Positions 14,992 through 21,948 of a stretch of 21,948 nucleotides of DNA are shown here, piece by piece (positions within the stretch are counted from its first letter, which is position 1; the number at the start of each line of letters is the position of its first letter). Below the pieces are notes generated by a model. The model was not told the origin of the DNA and did not search any database. It saw nothing but the letters and a program-made list of their open reading frames with translations. A program made the translations under genes and the position numbers. The DNA comes from Friedmanniella sp. (GTDB taxonomy: Bacteria > Actinomycetota > Actinomycetes > Propionibacteriales > Propionibacteriaceae): NCBI GenBank assembly GCA_025964935.1, contig JAOPXW010000323.1, forward strand, positions 1 to 21,948, written 5' to 3'.

Positions 14992-15357
14992 GTGCCGCCC
15001 ACGACGTACGCCGACCTGCTCGCCGAGCGGGTGGCCCAGGCCGAGGCCCAGCGGGGTGAGCTGGTCGCGGCGATCGAGCAGATGCGGCTGGCGCGCAGCC
15101 TGACCTTCGCCGACGACGAGCACGACCCGGAGGGCTCCACGGTGTCGCTGGACCAGGCCCGCGACGTCGCCCTGCTCGTGCGGGCCGAGCAGACGCTGGC
15201 CGAGCTCCGGGCGGCTCAGCAGCGACTCGCGGCCGGGACCTACGGCGACTGCGAGGGCTGCGGCCGCGCCATCCCGCCCGAGCGACTCCGGGCCCGGCCC
15301 GAGGCTCGGCTCTGCGTGCCCTGCTCCGCCGCCTCCGGAACGGCCCGGCGGCCCTGA
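14992..15357 (+). CDS. DksA/TraR-family small zinc-finger protein
   Basis: 121 residues. A coiled-coil-like N-terminal half (about 5-80) contains an acidic stretch (DDEHDPEG) at its probable tip, then a four-cysteine zinc finger: C87, C90, C108 and C111 (CEGC and CVPC). This is the DksA/TraR C4 arrangement. Proteobacterial DksA binds RNA polymerase and works with ppGpp; the role of the short actinobacterial members is not established. The GTG start is supported by position and length. It is followed by a strong terminator and converges on the large wall-protein gene. Confidence 0.88.
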   Translation: MPPTTYADLLAERVAQAEAQRGELVAAIEQMRLARSLTFADDEHDPEGSTVSLDQARDVALLVRAEQTLAELRAAQQRLAAGTYGDCEGCGRAIPPERLRARPEARLCVPCSAASGTARRP

Positions 15358-15404
15358 GTCGGGCTACCGGCTGACTCTCGACCAGCGGAGATCCCGGAGG
15401 CACA

Positions 15405-15431
15405 GCAGCCGGACCCGATGGGTCCGGCTGC
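15405..15431. terminator. bidirectional terminator between convergent genes
   Basis: GCAGCCGGACCC pairs with GGGTCCGGCTGC around loop GAT: a perfect 12-bp stem. It lies 47 nt after the DksA-like stop and 23 nt beyond the stop of the large minus-strand gene, where a shared terminator is expected. Confidence 0.88.
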
Positions 15432-15454
15432 GGTGCGGGTGTGGCCCGTGGTGG

Positions 15455-18400
15455 CTAACCGCGGACGAGCACCACCACCCGGCGGTTCGGCGCCCGGTCC
15501 CTCGTGGACCCGCCGATGACGACCGGGCGCGTAGACCCGTAGGCCTTCTTCGTCCGCGACGTCACCTGCGGCGCGTACGTCTTGACCAGGTCGCAGACGA
15601 CGCCGGCCCGCCGCGTGGACAGCGCCTTCTCCCGGGAGGAGATGCCGCCGAAGTCGGCGTAACCCTCGCAGGTGATCGCCTTCACGTAGTGGAGGCTCCC
15701 GACGAAGGCCTTCACCTCCGCCTTGCCCTTCGCCGTCAGCGTGGCGTTGTCGAAGGCGAACAGGGTGTCCAGGTTGGCGGCCTGACCGGGCTGCAGCTGC
15801 CGCCCCCTCAGCGACGCCCCGGACATGGCGACCTTGCCGTCAGCGGACCGCATGGTCGCCTTGGTCGCGCGGACCGGGCCCCGGTAGGAGGCCGGGTGCT
15901 TGGGCACCGGCACCAGCTTGGCCCAGGTGGCCTTGCTGAGCGGGTCAGTGAACCAGGCGACGGTGGCCACCCTGACCGGACCGGCAGCCTTGCCGGCGCC
16001 GACCGCGTTGACGGCGCGGACGGCGACCGCGAACGTGGTCCCGTTCAGGACCGGCGCCAGGGTCACCCTGATCGGGGCAGTGCCGGTCGTGATGGCCTTC
16101 TTCCAGGTCTTCCCGCCGTTGAGGCTCAGCTGGTAGCCGGTCACCTTGGTGCCGCCGTTGTCGGCGGGGGCGGTGAAGGCAAGGGCGAGCTTGCGGTCGC
16201 CGGGGGTGACCCTCAGCGCCTGCGGTGCCGACGGACGACCGGTGAGGAGGGTCTTGCTCGAGGTTGTCGCCGGGCCGAACCCGGTCCCGTACAGGTTCTC
16301 CTGGGCGTTCGTGGCGGCCACCGTGAAGGTGTAGCGGACGCCGGTCGTCAGCCCGTGGAAGGTGCAGCTGGTCCCGGCGGAGGCACAGCTGGCGCCTCCT
16401 GGGGCGGCCAGCACGCGGTAGCCGGTGATCGCCGCTCCGCCGTCGGACAGGGGAGCCTTCCAGCTGACGGTCAGCGCACCCTCGTGCACCGAGGTGGTGA
16501 TGCTGCTGACCTTGCCCGGCTTGCCCGCCGGCATGCCCGAGATCGCATTCGACCGGGCGCTGAACCCGGCGCCGTTGACCGCGCGGACGGCGACCTGGTA
16601 GGTGACCCCGTTCGTGAGCTCGGGGAGGAAGCCGATCCGCTCGCCCCCCGCGATGTCGAAGGTGGCCGCCGGCATCCAGTCACGGTCGTCGACCCGGACC
16701 TCGTAGCCGACGACGGCCGAGCCGTTGTCCGCCGTCGACTCGTTGAACCCGTAGACCAGGCCCCCGTCCTGGGACGCGACCTTCACCAGCTGAGGGGCGG
16801 CCGGCACGCCGGCCGGGGTGACCTCGGACGAGGGCTCGGACTCCGTGGAGCTCCCGACGTCGTTGGTGGCGATGACGGTGAAGGTGTATCCGGTGCCGTT
16901 CTCGAGGCCGGTGACCACGCACGGGCTGGCCGCGCAGTCGACGGTCCTCCCGGTCTGGGTGACCCTGATGCTGTAGCCGGTGATCTTTGAGCCGTTGCTG
17001 TCCGGGGTGCTGAAGGAGACGGTTGCTTCGCTGTCACCGCGGACCGCGGTCACCTCGGTCGGGGTGCCCGGCTTGTGCGCCGGGGTGACCGACAGGTCAC
17101 CGATGGCCTCGCCGGCGCCGACATTGTTCAGAGCACGGACCGCCACCACGTATCTGGTGCCGTTGGTCAGCCCGTCCACCGTTGCGGTGAGCTCGGTGTC
17201 GCCGGTCGTGGTCAGGGCGGTCCAGGTGTGACCGTCGTCGAGACTGACCTCGTAGCCGGTGATGGCCGATCCGCCATTGTCGGACGGGGCGGTGAAGGTG
17301 AGGGTGGCGGACCCGTTGCCGCGCTCCACGCGGACCTCCGTGGGAGCGCCGGGCACGGTCGCCGGGGTGACCTCGTTCGAGGCGTCGGAGGCGCTGGAGA
17401 GGCCGGCCTTGTTGAGAGCGGCCACGGTGAACGTGTAGGCGGTGCCGTTGGTCAGCCCCTCCACCGTGCACGGGCTGGCGTCGCACTCGGTGACGGTGCC
17501 GTCGGGCAGCGTCGTGATGTGGTAGCGGGTGATCGATGCTCCGCCGTTGTCGCCGGGCGGGGTGAAGGTGACGGTGGCGGAGCCGTTCCCGGCGTCCGCG
17601 GTGATCTCAGTGGGGGCACTCGGGGTGCCGATCGGGTCGGCGGAGCCGGCGGGGACCGAGGCGGAGCGGCCGACGTCGTTCATGGCCTGCAGGTTGAGCG
17701 TGTAGCTGTCGCCGTTGGTGAGCTGGGTGACGACGCACGGGGAGGCCAAGCACACGGTCTCGTTGTCGGTCTCGGCCACAGTCACGACGTAGCCGGTGAC
17801 CTCCGAGCCGCCGTTGTCGGCCGGCGCGGTGAAGCTGACCGTCGCCGACGTGCTGCCGGCCTCGACCGTGACGTCGGTCGGAACGCCAGGCACGGTCGCG
17901 GGGGTGACCGGCTCGGACGCCTCGCTCAGCGCGGACGGGCCCAGGCTGTTCGTCGCGGTGACCTGGAAGGTGTAGCCGGTGCCGTTGGTCAGGCCGGTCA
18001 CCTCGCACGGGCTGGCGTCGCATTCGGTGACGACGTCACCGGGGGCGGAGAGGACGGTGTACCCGGTGATGGGGGTGCCGCCGTCGTTGGCCGGAGCCGC
18101 GAAGGTGACGGTAGCGGATCGGTCACCGCGGACGGCGGAGACGCCGGTCGGGGCGCCAGGGACACCGCGGACCTGCACGGTCGAGGTGGCGGTGGCGAGA
18201 CCGGAGAACGGGGTGCTCGCGCCGATGGTCTGGTCGCCGTACTCCACGACGTAGCCGGAGGTGGCGGCGTAGGACGCCAGGTCGTTCCAGTTGCCGCGGG
18301 CGCCGCCCCAGTTGGTGACGGCGACCCATTCGCCGTTGTAGTTGTTCGGCTCCCCCGGGGCCCAGGAGTTGAAGATGCTGGGGTCGCTGATGTTGGCGCA

Positions 18401-19126
18401 GCCGAACATCCAGTTGGCACAGGTGGTGATTTCCTTCCCGGCCAGCGGGCCGTCGGCCCACTTCCAGTACCGGTACGGGTACTCGTCGTCCGCGTGGGCC
18501 CCGAACCAGACGTTCGCGGCGCCGTCGATGCGGCTGGACACCAGTTCGTTGACCTCAGCGGACGGGATCGTCGCGAGGTAGCCCGGCTGGCCGAGGAAGC
18601 TGAGGCTGCTCGCCTCGACGCGCGCGGAGTCCCAGTCGACCCCCGAGGGGACGTACTGGTAGAAGTGCTGGTTCGACGGGGAGTAGACGAAGCCGTCGAC
18701 GGCGGCCAGCGCGGTCACCGTGACCTTCGCCGAGACCGTGGTGTCGGCGCCGGAGGTGAGCTCCAAGGAGGCCAGGCCCACGTTCAGCTCGTCACGGACA
18801 CCGGAGAAGGTGATGGAGGCGTCCCCGGCCCAGTGGTTCCCGAAGGCCAGGTCAAGGCCGCTGGGGTCGGTGACGGTGAGCGTTCCGGCGTCAGTGCTGA
18901 CGGTGACCTGAATGGCGGAGTCGGCCTCGAGGCCGGAGACGCTGGCCCCGGTCAAGGGTGTCGTCGAGCTCGGGGCGACCACCAGCACGTCGGTGGAGGT
19001 GGTCGTGAGCAGATCGGCGGCCGAGGCCGCCGGGGTGGCCACTGCGACGGTCAGCGTGGTCAGGGTCAGCGCGACCAGGACGGAGCAGGTGCGGCGTGCT
19101 GCGCCTGCCCAGCGTGGGGGAGTCAT
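15455..19126 (-). CDS. secreted modular wall protein: lectin-like domain, eight FnIII domains, OmpA-like C-terminus
   Basis: 1,223 residues. A Sec signal peptide spans about 1-37 (SAADLL region). Residues 60-142 resemble a bacterial cadherin/Ig-like repeat (GTLTVTD, ITFSG). A C-type-lectin-like domain spans 150-297 with WFGA, EPN (259-261) and WND (280-282). Eight fibronectin type III domains span 321-1056. A 167-residue end holds an OmpA-like peptidoglycan-binding core from about 1118 (LDTLFAFD) to the RAPNRRV motif. There is no LPXTG motif, so peptidoglycan binding by the OmpA-like part would hold it on the wall. Adhesion or glycan binding is likely; the ligand is unknown. ATG at 19126 follows AGGAG by 10 nt. 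It appears monocistronic. Confidence 0.93.
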   Translation of the reverse strand: MTPPRWAGAARRTCSVLVALTLTTLTVAVATPAASAADLLTTTSTDVLVVAPSSTTPLTGASVSGLEADSAIQVTVSTDAGTLTVTDPSGLDLAFGNHWAGDASITFSGVRDELNVGLASLELTSGADTTVSAKVTVTALAAVDGFVYSPSNQHFYQYVPSGVDWDSARVEASSLSFLGQPGYLATIPSAEVNELVSSRIDGAANVWFGAHADDEYPYRYWKWADGPLAGKEITTCANWMFGCANISDPSIFNSWAPGEPNNYNGEWVAVTNWGGARGNWNDLASYAATSGYVVEYGDQTIGASTPFSGLATATSTVQVRGVPGAPTGVSAVRGDRSATVTFAAPANDGGTPITGYTVLSAPGDVVTECDASPCEVTGLTNGTGYTFQVTATNSLGPSALSEASEPVTPATVPGVPTDVTVEAGSTSATVSFTAPADNGGSEVTGYVVTVAETDNETVCLASPCVVTQLTNGDSYTLNLQAMNDVGRSASVPAGSADPIGTPSAPTEITADAGNGSATVTFTPPGDNGGASITRYHITTLPDGTVTECDASPCTVEGLTNGTAYTFTVAALNKAGLSSASDASNEVTPATVPGAPTEVRVERGNGSATLTFTAPSDNGGSAITGYEVSLDDGHTWTALTTTGDTELTATVDGLTNGTRYVVAVRALNNVGAGEAIGDLSVTPAHKPGTPTEVTAVRGDSEATVSFSTPDSNGSKITGYSIRVTQTGRTVDCAASPCVVTGLENGTGYTFTVIATNDVGSSTESEPSSEVTPAGVPAAPQLVKVASQDGGLVYGFNESTADNGSAVVGYEVRVDDRDWMPAATFDIAGGERIGFLPELTNGVTYQVAVRAVNGAGFSARSNAISGMPAGKPGKVSSITTSVHEGALTVSWKAPLSDGGAAITGYRVLAAPGGASCASAGTSCTFHGLTTGVRYTFTVAATNAQENLYGTGFGPATTSSKTLLTGRPSAPQALRVTPGDRKLALAFTAPADNGGTKVTGYQLSLNGGKTWKKAITTGTAPIRVTLAPVLNGTTFAVAVRAVNAVGAGKAAGPVRVATVAWFTDPLSKATWAKLVPVPKHPASYRGPVRATKATMRSADGKVAMSGASLRGRQLQPGQAANLDTLFAFDNATLTAKGKAEVKAFVGSLHYVKAITCEGYADFGGISSREKALSTRRAGVVCDLVKTYAPQVTSRTKKAYGSTRPVVIGGSTRDRAPNRRVVVLVRG
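15959..18166 (-). repeat. eight tandem FnIII-coding repeats of about 275 bp
   Basis: Each unit codes for a start like PxxPT(D/E)V, a DNGG(S/T)xITGY strand and a GLTNGTxYTF(T/Q)V strand. Units differ in sequence, but some short segments are identical: the same 18 nt occurs at 17468-17485 and 18005-18022, in domains 3 and 1. This suggests past duplication or gene conversion. Confidence 0.85.
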
Positions 19127-19202
19127 GCGGATGGTGCTCCTTCGACCCCCGAGGTCGGCGTGGCTGCTGAAGCAGTTGACCCGAACTCTATCCGCGCCCG
19201 GC

Positions 19203-19217
19203 CCGACCCGGGGTCGG
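19203..19217. other. dyad upstream of the wall-protein gene
   Basis: CCGACCC and GGGTCGG flank one base, a 15-bp dyad 77 bp upstream of the start codon of the wall protein. On the minus strand TAGAGT (19187-19192) is a possible -10 box just inside it. This could be an operator site, but such dyads are frequent in DNA of this composition. Confidence 0.25.
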
Positions 19218-19306
19218 TTCGAGGGCCAGATCGGGTCGGCATGCCGCGGTTCCCCGTCGACCGTCAGCGCACCATGACCGTGCCGCAGCTCGGGAGGAGC
19301 TGAGAC

Positions 19307-21271
19307 TCAGGCCCGGGGTGGGCCGGGCAGGTTGTCGATGGCCAGGACGGGGAGGTCGTCGGCGGGGACGAAGCCGAACAGCTGGCCGAGGAACGACTGC
19401 TGGGCCTCGATCGACGCGCGGATCGTCTCGGACCGGCGGAAGCCGTGGCCCTCGCCCTCGAAGACCAGGAGCGCCACCGGCAGCCCCTTGGCCCGGGCCG
19501 CGGCGGCCATCTCCTCGGCCTGGTTCAGCGGCACGACCTGGTCGTCGGTGCCCTGCAGCAGCAGGATCGGCGCGGCCAGCTCGTCGACGTGGTGGATCGG
19601 GGAGCGGTCGTCGTAGACCGCCTTGTCCTGCGGGTAGGGCCCGACGAGCCCGTCGAGGTAGCGCGACTCGAACTTGTGCGTGTCGGTGGCCAACGCCTCC
19701 AGGTCGCCGACGCCGTACTGGCTGATGCCGGCCGCGAAGGTCCGGGTCGAGGTCAGGGCGCGCAGGGTGGTGTAACCCCCCGCGCTGCCGCCCTTGACCG
19801 CCAGCCGCTGCGGGTCGGCCAGCCCCCGGTCGCCCATGGCCTCCGCCCCGGCGGCACAGTCGGCGACGTCGACCAGCCCCCAGCGGCCCTGCAGACGGTC
19901 CCGGTAGGCCCGCCCGTAGCCGGTGCTGCCGCCGTAGTTGACGTCCAGGATCGCGTAGCCGCGGGTGGTCCAGAACTGGTACGCCAGCCGGAAGCCGGCG
20001 GGGGAGAACGAGGTCGGGCCGCCGTGCGACACGGTGACCAGCGGCGGCAGGGTGCCCGCCGGGGCGGTGACCTCGGCGTTGCGCGGCGGGTAGAACCAGC
20101 CGTGCACCTCGCCGGCCTCGCCGGGCCAGCTGACGGCCTGGGCCCGGGACACCGAGGCCGGGTCCAGCACCGTAGCGCTGGAGACCCGCACCTGCTCCCA
20201 GTCCGGGGTCGCGGCGCTCGGCCCGGTCAGGTCGGCGAGGGCGAGCACGGCGGGCCGGTCGGCGAAGCTGAGCACGGCGGCCACCCGGCCGTGCCCGACG
20301 GCGATCGCGTCGGCGGCCACCCCCGGCTCGGTCAGGACCCGGAGATCGCTGGTGCTCAGGGTGAGCACGGCGAGCGACTCGGCCCCGGAGCGGTTCAGGG
20401 TGCAGAGCAGGTGGTCGTCGTCGAGGACCGCGTACGGGGTCTGGCCGAGCACCCACTGCGGCCCGCAGAACTCGGCGTCGGTGGGGTGCAGGGGGGTGCT
20501 GACCCCGTCGGACCAGGCGTAGAGGTTCCACCAGTCGGTGCGGTCGGAGACGTACGCGAGCCGACCGTCGGGCAGCCAGCGCGGCGCCACCGCGGACTCC
20601 CCGGGACCGCCCGCGACCACGACCGGGTCGCCGGCCAGCCGCCAGCCGCCGTCGGTGCCCACGGGGGCCACCCGGATCTCGGTGGAGTCCCACGGCATGT
20701 TGGGGTGGTCCCACTGGGTCCAGGCCAGCCGGCCGTCGCGGCTGAGCTCGGGCGTGGAGTAGAAGTCGGCGCCCCGGCAGAGCACGGCCCCGCCGTCGGC
20801 GTTGGGCCCGGCCAGGTCGAGGGCGACGATGGTGTTCTCGGCCTCCCCGGCGCCGCCGTGGTCCTCCCGGACCGCCAGCACGAGCGACCGGTCGGGGTGC
20901 ACGCGGATGTCGGCGTAACGGAGGCTGCCGGGCGGGGTGATGGCGGTGGCCGACCCGTCGGGGCCGAGCCGGTAGAGCCGTCCGTCGCTGAACTCGGAGT
21001 AGACGAGCTCACCGCCGGCGACGGCGTACTCCCCGCCGCCGTACTCGTGCACCCGGTCCCGCAGGTACGCCGGGGCCGGGGTCAGCTCCTGGGCCTCGCC
21101 GCCGCTGAGGTCGCGCCGCCAGAGGCTGGAACGGCCGCCCTGGTCGGCCCGCGACTCCAGCCAGTAGAGCCGCCCGTCGTCGATGGTGGGGGCGCCGAGG
21201 CCGGTCGAGCCCGAGGTGAGGTCGTCGATCGAGAGGGTCGAGACCCAGGATCCGTAGGGAGCAGTGGACAT
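19307..21271 (-). CDS. S9-family prolyl-oligopeptidase-type serine peptidase
   Basis: 654 residues. The N-terminal part (about 1-380) has the repeating WLPDGRLAYVSDR-like blades of a beta-propeller. The C-terminal part (about 400-640) is an alpha/beta hydrolase with nucleophile S496 in GGSAGGY, the acid in GTDDQVV (D576 or D577) and H609 in EGEGHGF. Such enzymes are acylaminoacyl- or dipeptidyl-peptidase-like and cut short peptides, usually in the cytoplasm; no signal peptide is seen. Cleavage specificity is not deducible. The ATG at 21271 is supported by the leaderless promoter just upstream. The downstream gap to the wall-protein gene is 180 bp. Confidence 0.94.
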   Translation of the reverse strand: MSTAPYGSWVSTLSIDDLTSGSTGLGAPTIDDGRLYWLESRADQGGRSSLWRRDLSGGEAQELTPAPAYLRDRVHEYGGGEYAVAGGELVYSEFSDGRLYRLGPDGSATAITPPGSLRYADIRVHPDRSLVLAVREDHGGAGEAENTIVALDLAGPNADGGAVLCRGADFYSTPELSRDGRLAWTQWDHPNMPWDSTEIRVAPVGTDGGWRLAGDPVVVAGGPGESAVAPRWLPDGRLAYVSDRTDWWNLYAWSDGVSTPLHPTDAEFCGPQWVLGQTPYAVLDDDHLLCTLNRSGAESLAVLTLSTSDLRVLTEPGVAADAIAVGHGRVAAVLSFADRPAVLALADLTGPSAATPDWEQVRVSSATVLDPASVSRAQAVSWPGEAGEVHGWFYPPRNAEVTAPAGTLPPLVTVSHGGPTSFSPAGFRLAYQFWTTRGYAILDVNYGGSTGYGRAYRDRLQGRWGLVDVADCAAGAEAMGDRGLADPQRLAVKGGSAGGYTTLRALTSTRTFAAGISQYGVGDLEALATDTHKFESRYLDGLVGPYPQDKAVYDDRSPIHHVDELAAPILLLQGTDDQVVPLNQAEEMAAAARAKGLPVALLVFEGEGHGFRRSETIRASIEAQQSFLGQLFGFVPADDLPVLAIDNLPGPPRA

Positions 21272-21277
21272 CCCGCC

Positions 21278-21283
21278 ACTCTA
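21278..21283 (-). promoter_or_regulatory. -10 box for a leaderless S9 peptidase transcript
   Basis: On the minus strand TAGAGT fits TANNNT and ends six bases before the ATG. The six-base spacer is GGCGGG, identical to the spacer in front of yggS. No ribosome site is present upstream of the ATG. Confidence 0.7.
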
Positions 21284-21471
21284 CGATTCGACCCGGCCGA
21301 GCCGCCCCGCCGCGGTCGCCCGAGGCGGATCCTCGCTTTCGCTGGTGCTGCTGTGACGGATGAGGCAGACTAGGGACTGCACATCGAATCCGCCGGGACG
21401 TACGGCCGAGGTATCGAGGATGTCGGGGAAGGCAGCCCTCACGTTGCCTGGTCTCGCGCCTGGAGGATCTG

Positions 21472-21948
21472 ATGAGTACGACCCGTGGAGTCCTGTACGT
21501 CCACTCTGCGCCGTCGGCCCTGTGCCCGCACCTGGAGTGGGCGGTCGGCGGGGCCTTCGGCGCGCCCGTACGCGTCGAGTGGACCGCCCAGCCGATCGAG
21601 CGTTCCGCCTACCGGACCGAGTACGCCTGGACCGGTCCGGCCGGCACCGCCGCTCGGCTCGCCAGCGCGCTCAAGGGCTGGCAGAAGATCCGCTTCGAGG
21701 TGACCGAGGAGGCCACCGCGCGGACCGAGGCCGAGCGCTACTCCTACACCCCGACGCTGGGCGTCTTCCACGCCGTGACCGGCCTGCACGGCGACATCAT
21801 GGTCCCCGAGGACCGGCTGCGGCACGCCATGGCCACGGCCTCCCTGGGGGGCCGGGGCCTCGCCGAGTCCCTGGACGAGCTGCTGGGCGTCCCGTGGGAC
21901 AGCGAGCTGGAGCCCTTCCGCTACGCCGGCGACGGCGCTCCCGTGCGC
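21472..21948 (+). CDS. DUF3145-domain protein (cut by window edge)
   Basis: The first 159 codons of a gene that is open to the right edge. The start MSTTRGVLYVHSAPSALCPHLEW and the later KGWQKIRFEVTEE, YSYTPTLGVFHA and GDIMVPEDRL stretches are typical of the actinobacterial DUF3145 family, whose members are about 165-170 residues, so only a few codons are missing. Function is not known; the protein has no signal peptide or membrane helix. ATG at 21472 follows GGAGG by 5 nt. The 200-bp spacer to the divergent peptidase gene holds both promoters; I see no clear -35/-10 pair for this one. Confidence 0.9.
   Translation, partial: MSTTRGVLYVHSAPSALCPHLEWAVGGAFGAPVRVEWTAQPIERSAYRTEYAWTGPAGTAARLASALKGWQKIRFEVTEEATARTEAERYSYTPTLGVFHAVTGLHGDIMVPEDRLRHAMATASLGGRGLAESLDELLGVPWDSELEPFRYAGDGAPVR

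Noticed and set aside
19286..19302. CAGCT/AGCTG hairpin beyond the peptidase stop as a terminator
   Set aside because: It has only a 5-bp stem and a 7-nt loop, and lies just 4 nt past the peptidase stop; not distinguishable from chance in this composition.
17075..19303. 742-codon open frame on the plus strand opposite the FnIII protein
   Set aside because: It is the periodic antisense of the FnIII repeats. The minus strand encodes the recognisable lectin, FnIII and OmpA-like domains.
19445..21373. 642-codon open frame on the plus strand opposite the S9 peptidase
   Set aside because: Antisense to a gene with a complete Ser-Asp-His set; the translation shows no domain.

Overview
The window is high-GC DNA (GC or GTG starts, G/C third positions throughout) from an actinobacterium. 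A Propionibacteriales-type soil organism (Nocardioidaceae or Propionibacteriaceae relatives) is my best guess. The grounds are the DUF3145 protein, leaderless TANNNT promoters, the LacI/Gfo-Idh sugar module, a GT87 mannosyltransferase-like protein and the DksA/TraR-type small zinc protein. Genus cannot be fixed from sequence alone. There is no phage, insertion sequence, CRISPR array or plasmid replication gene. It looks like an ordinary chromosomal stretch with about 15 protein genes and one tRNA.

Left part (1-3270, minus strand): a tRNA with a CAU anticodon lies beyond the 3' end of a three-gene minus-strand operon. In transcription order the operon is a single-pass membrane protein with a Ser/Pro-rich tail, a Cof-type HAD phosphatase and a GT87-type membrane glycosyltransferase. 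The last two genes overlap by a GTGA junction. A 319-bp divergent spacer separates this operon from a plus-strand MoxR / DUF58 / VWA / VWA operon (3590-8102). Its last three genes are joined by ATGA overlaps. MoxR AAA+ ATPases with DUF58 and VWA partners are known chaperone-like modules thought to act on membrane or envelope complexes. Both MoxR and DUF58 carry proline-rich disordered tails that face each other across the gene junction.

Middle part (8103-15431): a secreted glycosidase-like protein has its own sigma-A-like promoter and a strong downstream hairpin. It is followed by a probably leaderless PLP-homeostasis gene (YggS family). Then comes a compact, well-formed regulatory module. 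A LacI-family repressor is divergent from a Gfo/Idh/MocA dehydrogenase and a sugar-phosphate isomerase/epimerase-like TIM barrel. The promoter of the two enzyme genes is a perfect TTGACA-N17-TACGCT with a 12-bp palindromic LacI-type operator on the predicted start site, plus an 8-bp-stem leader hairpin before the ribosome site. A small DksA/TraR-like zinc-finger gene closes this block before a 12-bp-stem terminator.

Right part (15455-21948): a 1,223-residue secreted modular protein has a cadherin-like N-terminal module, a C-type-lectin-like domain, eight FnIII domains of two alternating subtypes and an OmpA-like peptidoglycan-binding end. It is followed upstream by a prolyl-oligopeptidase-type S9 peptidase with a leaderless start. 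On the plus strand a DUF3145 gene runs off the right edge. The points most worth a second look are the lectin/FnIII/OmpA wall protein, the facing proline-rich tails in the MoxR operon, the self-contained LacI-controlled sugar module, and the shared leaderless promoter pattern.
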